NCBI GenBank assembly: GCA_016742125.1
Contig: JACVCM010000011.1
Location: 1 to 51,660 of the forward strand
Direction: 5' to 3'
Source of the DNA: Sphingomonadaceae bacterium
GTDB lineage: Bacteria; Pseudomonadota; Alphaproteobacteria; Sphingomonadales; Sphingomonadaceae
DNA length: 51,660 bases
The position numbers were made by a program, and so were the translations under genes. Below the pieces are notes generated by a model. It was not told the origin of the DNA. It did no database searches and saw nothing but the letters and a program-made list of their open reading frames with translations. Positions 51,198 through 51,660 of this stretch are shown one piece after another (position 1 is the first letter of the stretch; every line of letters begins with the position of its first letter).

Positions 51198-51660
51198 TCA
51201 GGCGGCTTTGGATAATCTTCCTCGGCCTAACAGCAAATGGTAAACAGGTTCGTAACGATAAATGTTCTTATGCCAGCTGCGTTCTTCCTCGACAAATTGG
51301 CGCGCGCGTGTCCGCATCTCATCCCATTCGGCGTGGCTGGCAAGCAGCCGATCGAGCGAACGCGCGATATCTTCCGGATCATTTGCTGAAAACAATGTGC
51401 CTGTGTCGCCATGGCGGATAAGTTCCTTGTGTCCGCCCACATCCGATGCGGCCACCAGCCGACCCTGCGCCATTGCCTCCAGCGGTTTCAATGGCGTGAC
51501 CAGTTCGGTCAGCCGCATCCGCTTGCGCGGATAGGCGAGAATATCGACTAGACCATAATAGCGCTCGACCTCCTCATGCGGGACACGCCCGACAAAATGG
51601 ATGCGGTCGGCGGCGGCCGACGCCGCCGATTGTGCACGGAGCTCAGCTTCCATTGGCCCG
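51198..51660 (-). CDS. GT4-family glycosyltransferase, C-terminal fragment (5' end outside window)
   Basis: The frame is open through the last base; the ATG at 51653 is preceded in frame by GP, so the real start is beyond the window. IHFVGRVPHEEVERYYGLVD is the GT-B linker and first donor-site strand. The ExxxxxE-like donor motif is LTELVTPLKPLEAMAQGRLV. ASDVGGHKELIRHGDTGTLF is the closing loop. It probably builds a surface glycan, like the fragment at the other end of the window. The sugar is unknown. Confidence 0.88.
   Translation of the reverse strand, partial: GPMEAELRAQSAASAAADRIHFVGRVPHEEVERYYGLVDILAYPRKRMRLTELVTPLKPLEAMAQGRLVAASDVGGHKELIRHGDTGTLFSANDPEDIARSLDRLLASHAEWDEMRTRARQFVEEERSWHKNIYRYEPVYHLLLGRGRLSKAA

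Overview
The window comes from an alphaproteobacterium of the sphingomonad group (Sphingopyxis/Sphingorhabdus-like). The evidence is the class I lysyl-tRNA synthetase, the rpmF-plsX-fabH-ihfA-merR cluster, a DUF2794 gene, a phosphate regulon with long PstC/PstA and an OprP/O-type porin, an 'HPr-rel-A' operon (PqqD-like protein, HprK-related kinase, nucleotidyltransferase), and a GTTC-N7-GTTC alphaproteobacterial SOS box. No rRNA, tRNA, CRISPR array, insertion sequence or prophage was seen. Almost all DNA is coding, and many genes overlap by 4 bp (ATGA, GTGA or TTGA).

Layout. 1-3.1 kb: end of a surface-polysaccharide region (glycosyltransferase tail, polysaccharide pyruvyl transferase, flippase-like membrane protein, methyltransferase). 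3.2-9.1 kb: prolyl-4-hydroxylase-like dioxygenase, DUF885 metallopeptidase, TPR metallopeptidase-like protein, exported rhodanese and a fatty acid desaturase. 9.1-16.1 kb: PfpI-family protein, corA, class I lysS, then divergently a DinG/XPD-type helicase with a SixA-like phosphatase and a GNAT acetyltransferase. 16.1-19.0 kb: rpmF-plsX-fabH-ihfA-merR. The rpmF gene is only 58 codons. 19.2-21.6 kb: MAPEG protein, MBL hydrolase, and a LexA-like S24 repressor divergent from two small genes behind an SOS box. 21.6-26.5 kb: PAS-GGDEF-EAL protein, a stand-alone fatty acyl-AMP ligase with a clear terminator, and recX. 26.8-31.9 kb: glmU and glmS, separated by a DUF6508 gene and a VapC-type toxin-antitoxin pair, then gph. 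31.9-34.5 kb: the four-gene HPr-rel-A operon. 34.6-43.2 kb: phoR-pstSCAB-phoU-phoB and a phosphate porin, with Pho boxes before pstS and the porin. 43.4-51.7 kb: SDR, DUF2794, cysE, oxyR, GST, moaE-moaD-pgsA, an LplT-like transporter, small unknown genes, and a truncated glycosyltransferase.

How they work together. PhoR/PhoB, PhoU, PstSCAB and the porin form one phosphate-starvation module: porin entry, PstS capture, ABC import, and PhoU/PhoR signalling. GlmU/GlmS make UDP-GlcNAc for the envelope. PlsX/FabH/PgsA and the acyl-AMP ligase and desaturase serve lipid metabolism. The most intriguing parts are the HPr-rel-A operon, which resembles the tailoring half (RRE/PqqD, HprK-like kinase, nucleotidyltransferase) of phosphorylated lasso-peptide clusters but has no protease or cyclase, and the S24-repressor/SOS-box switch with two uncharacterised small proteins.
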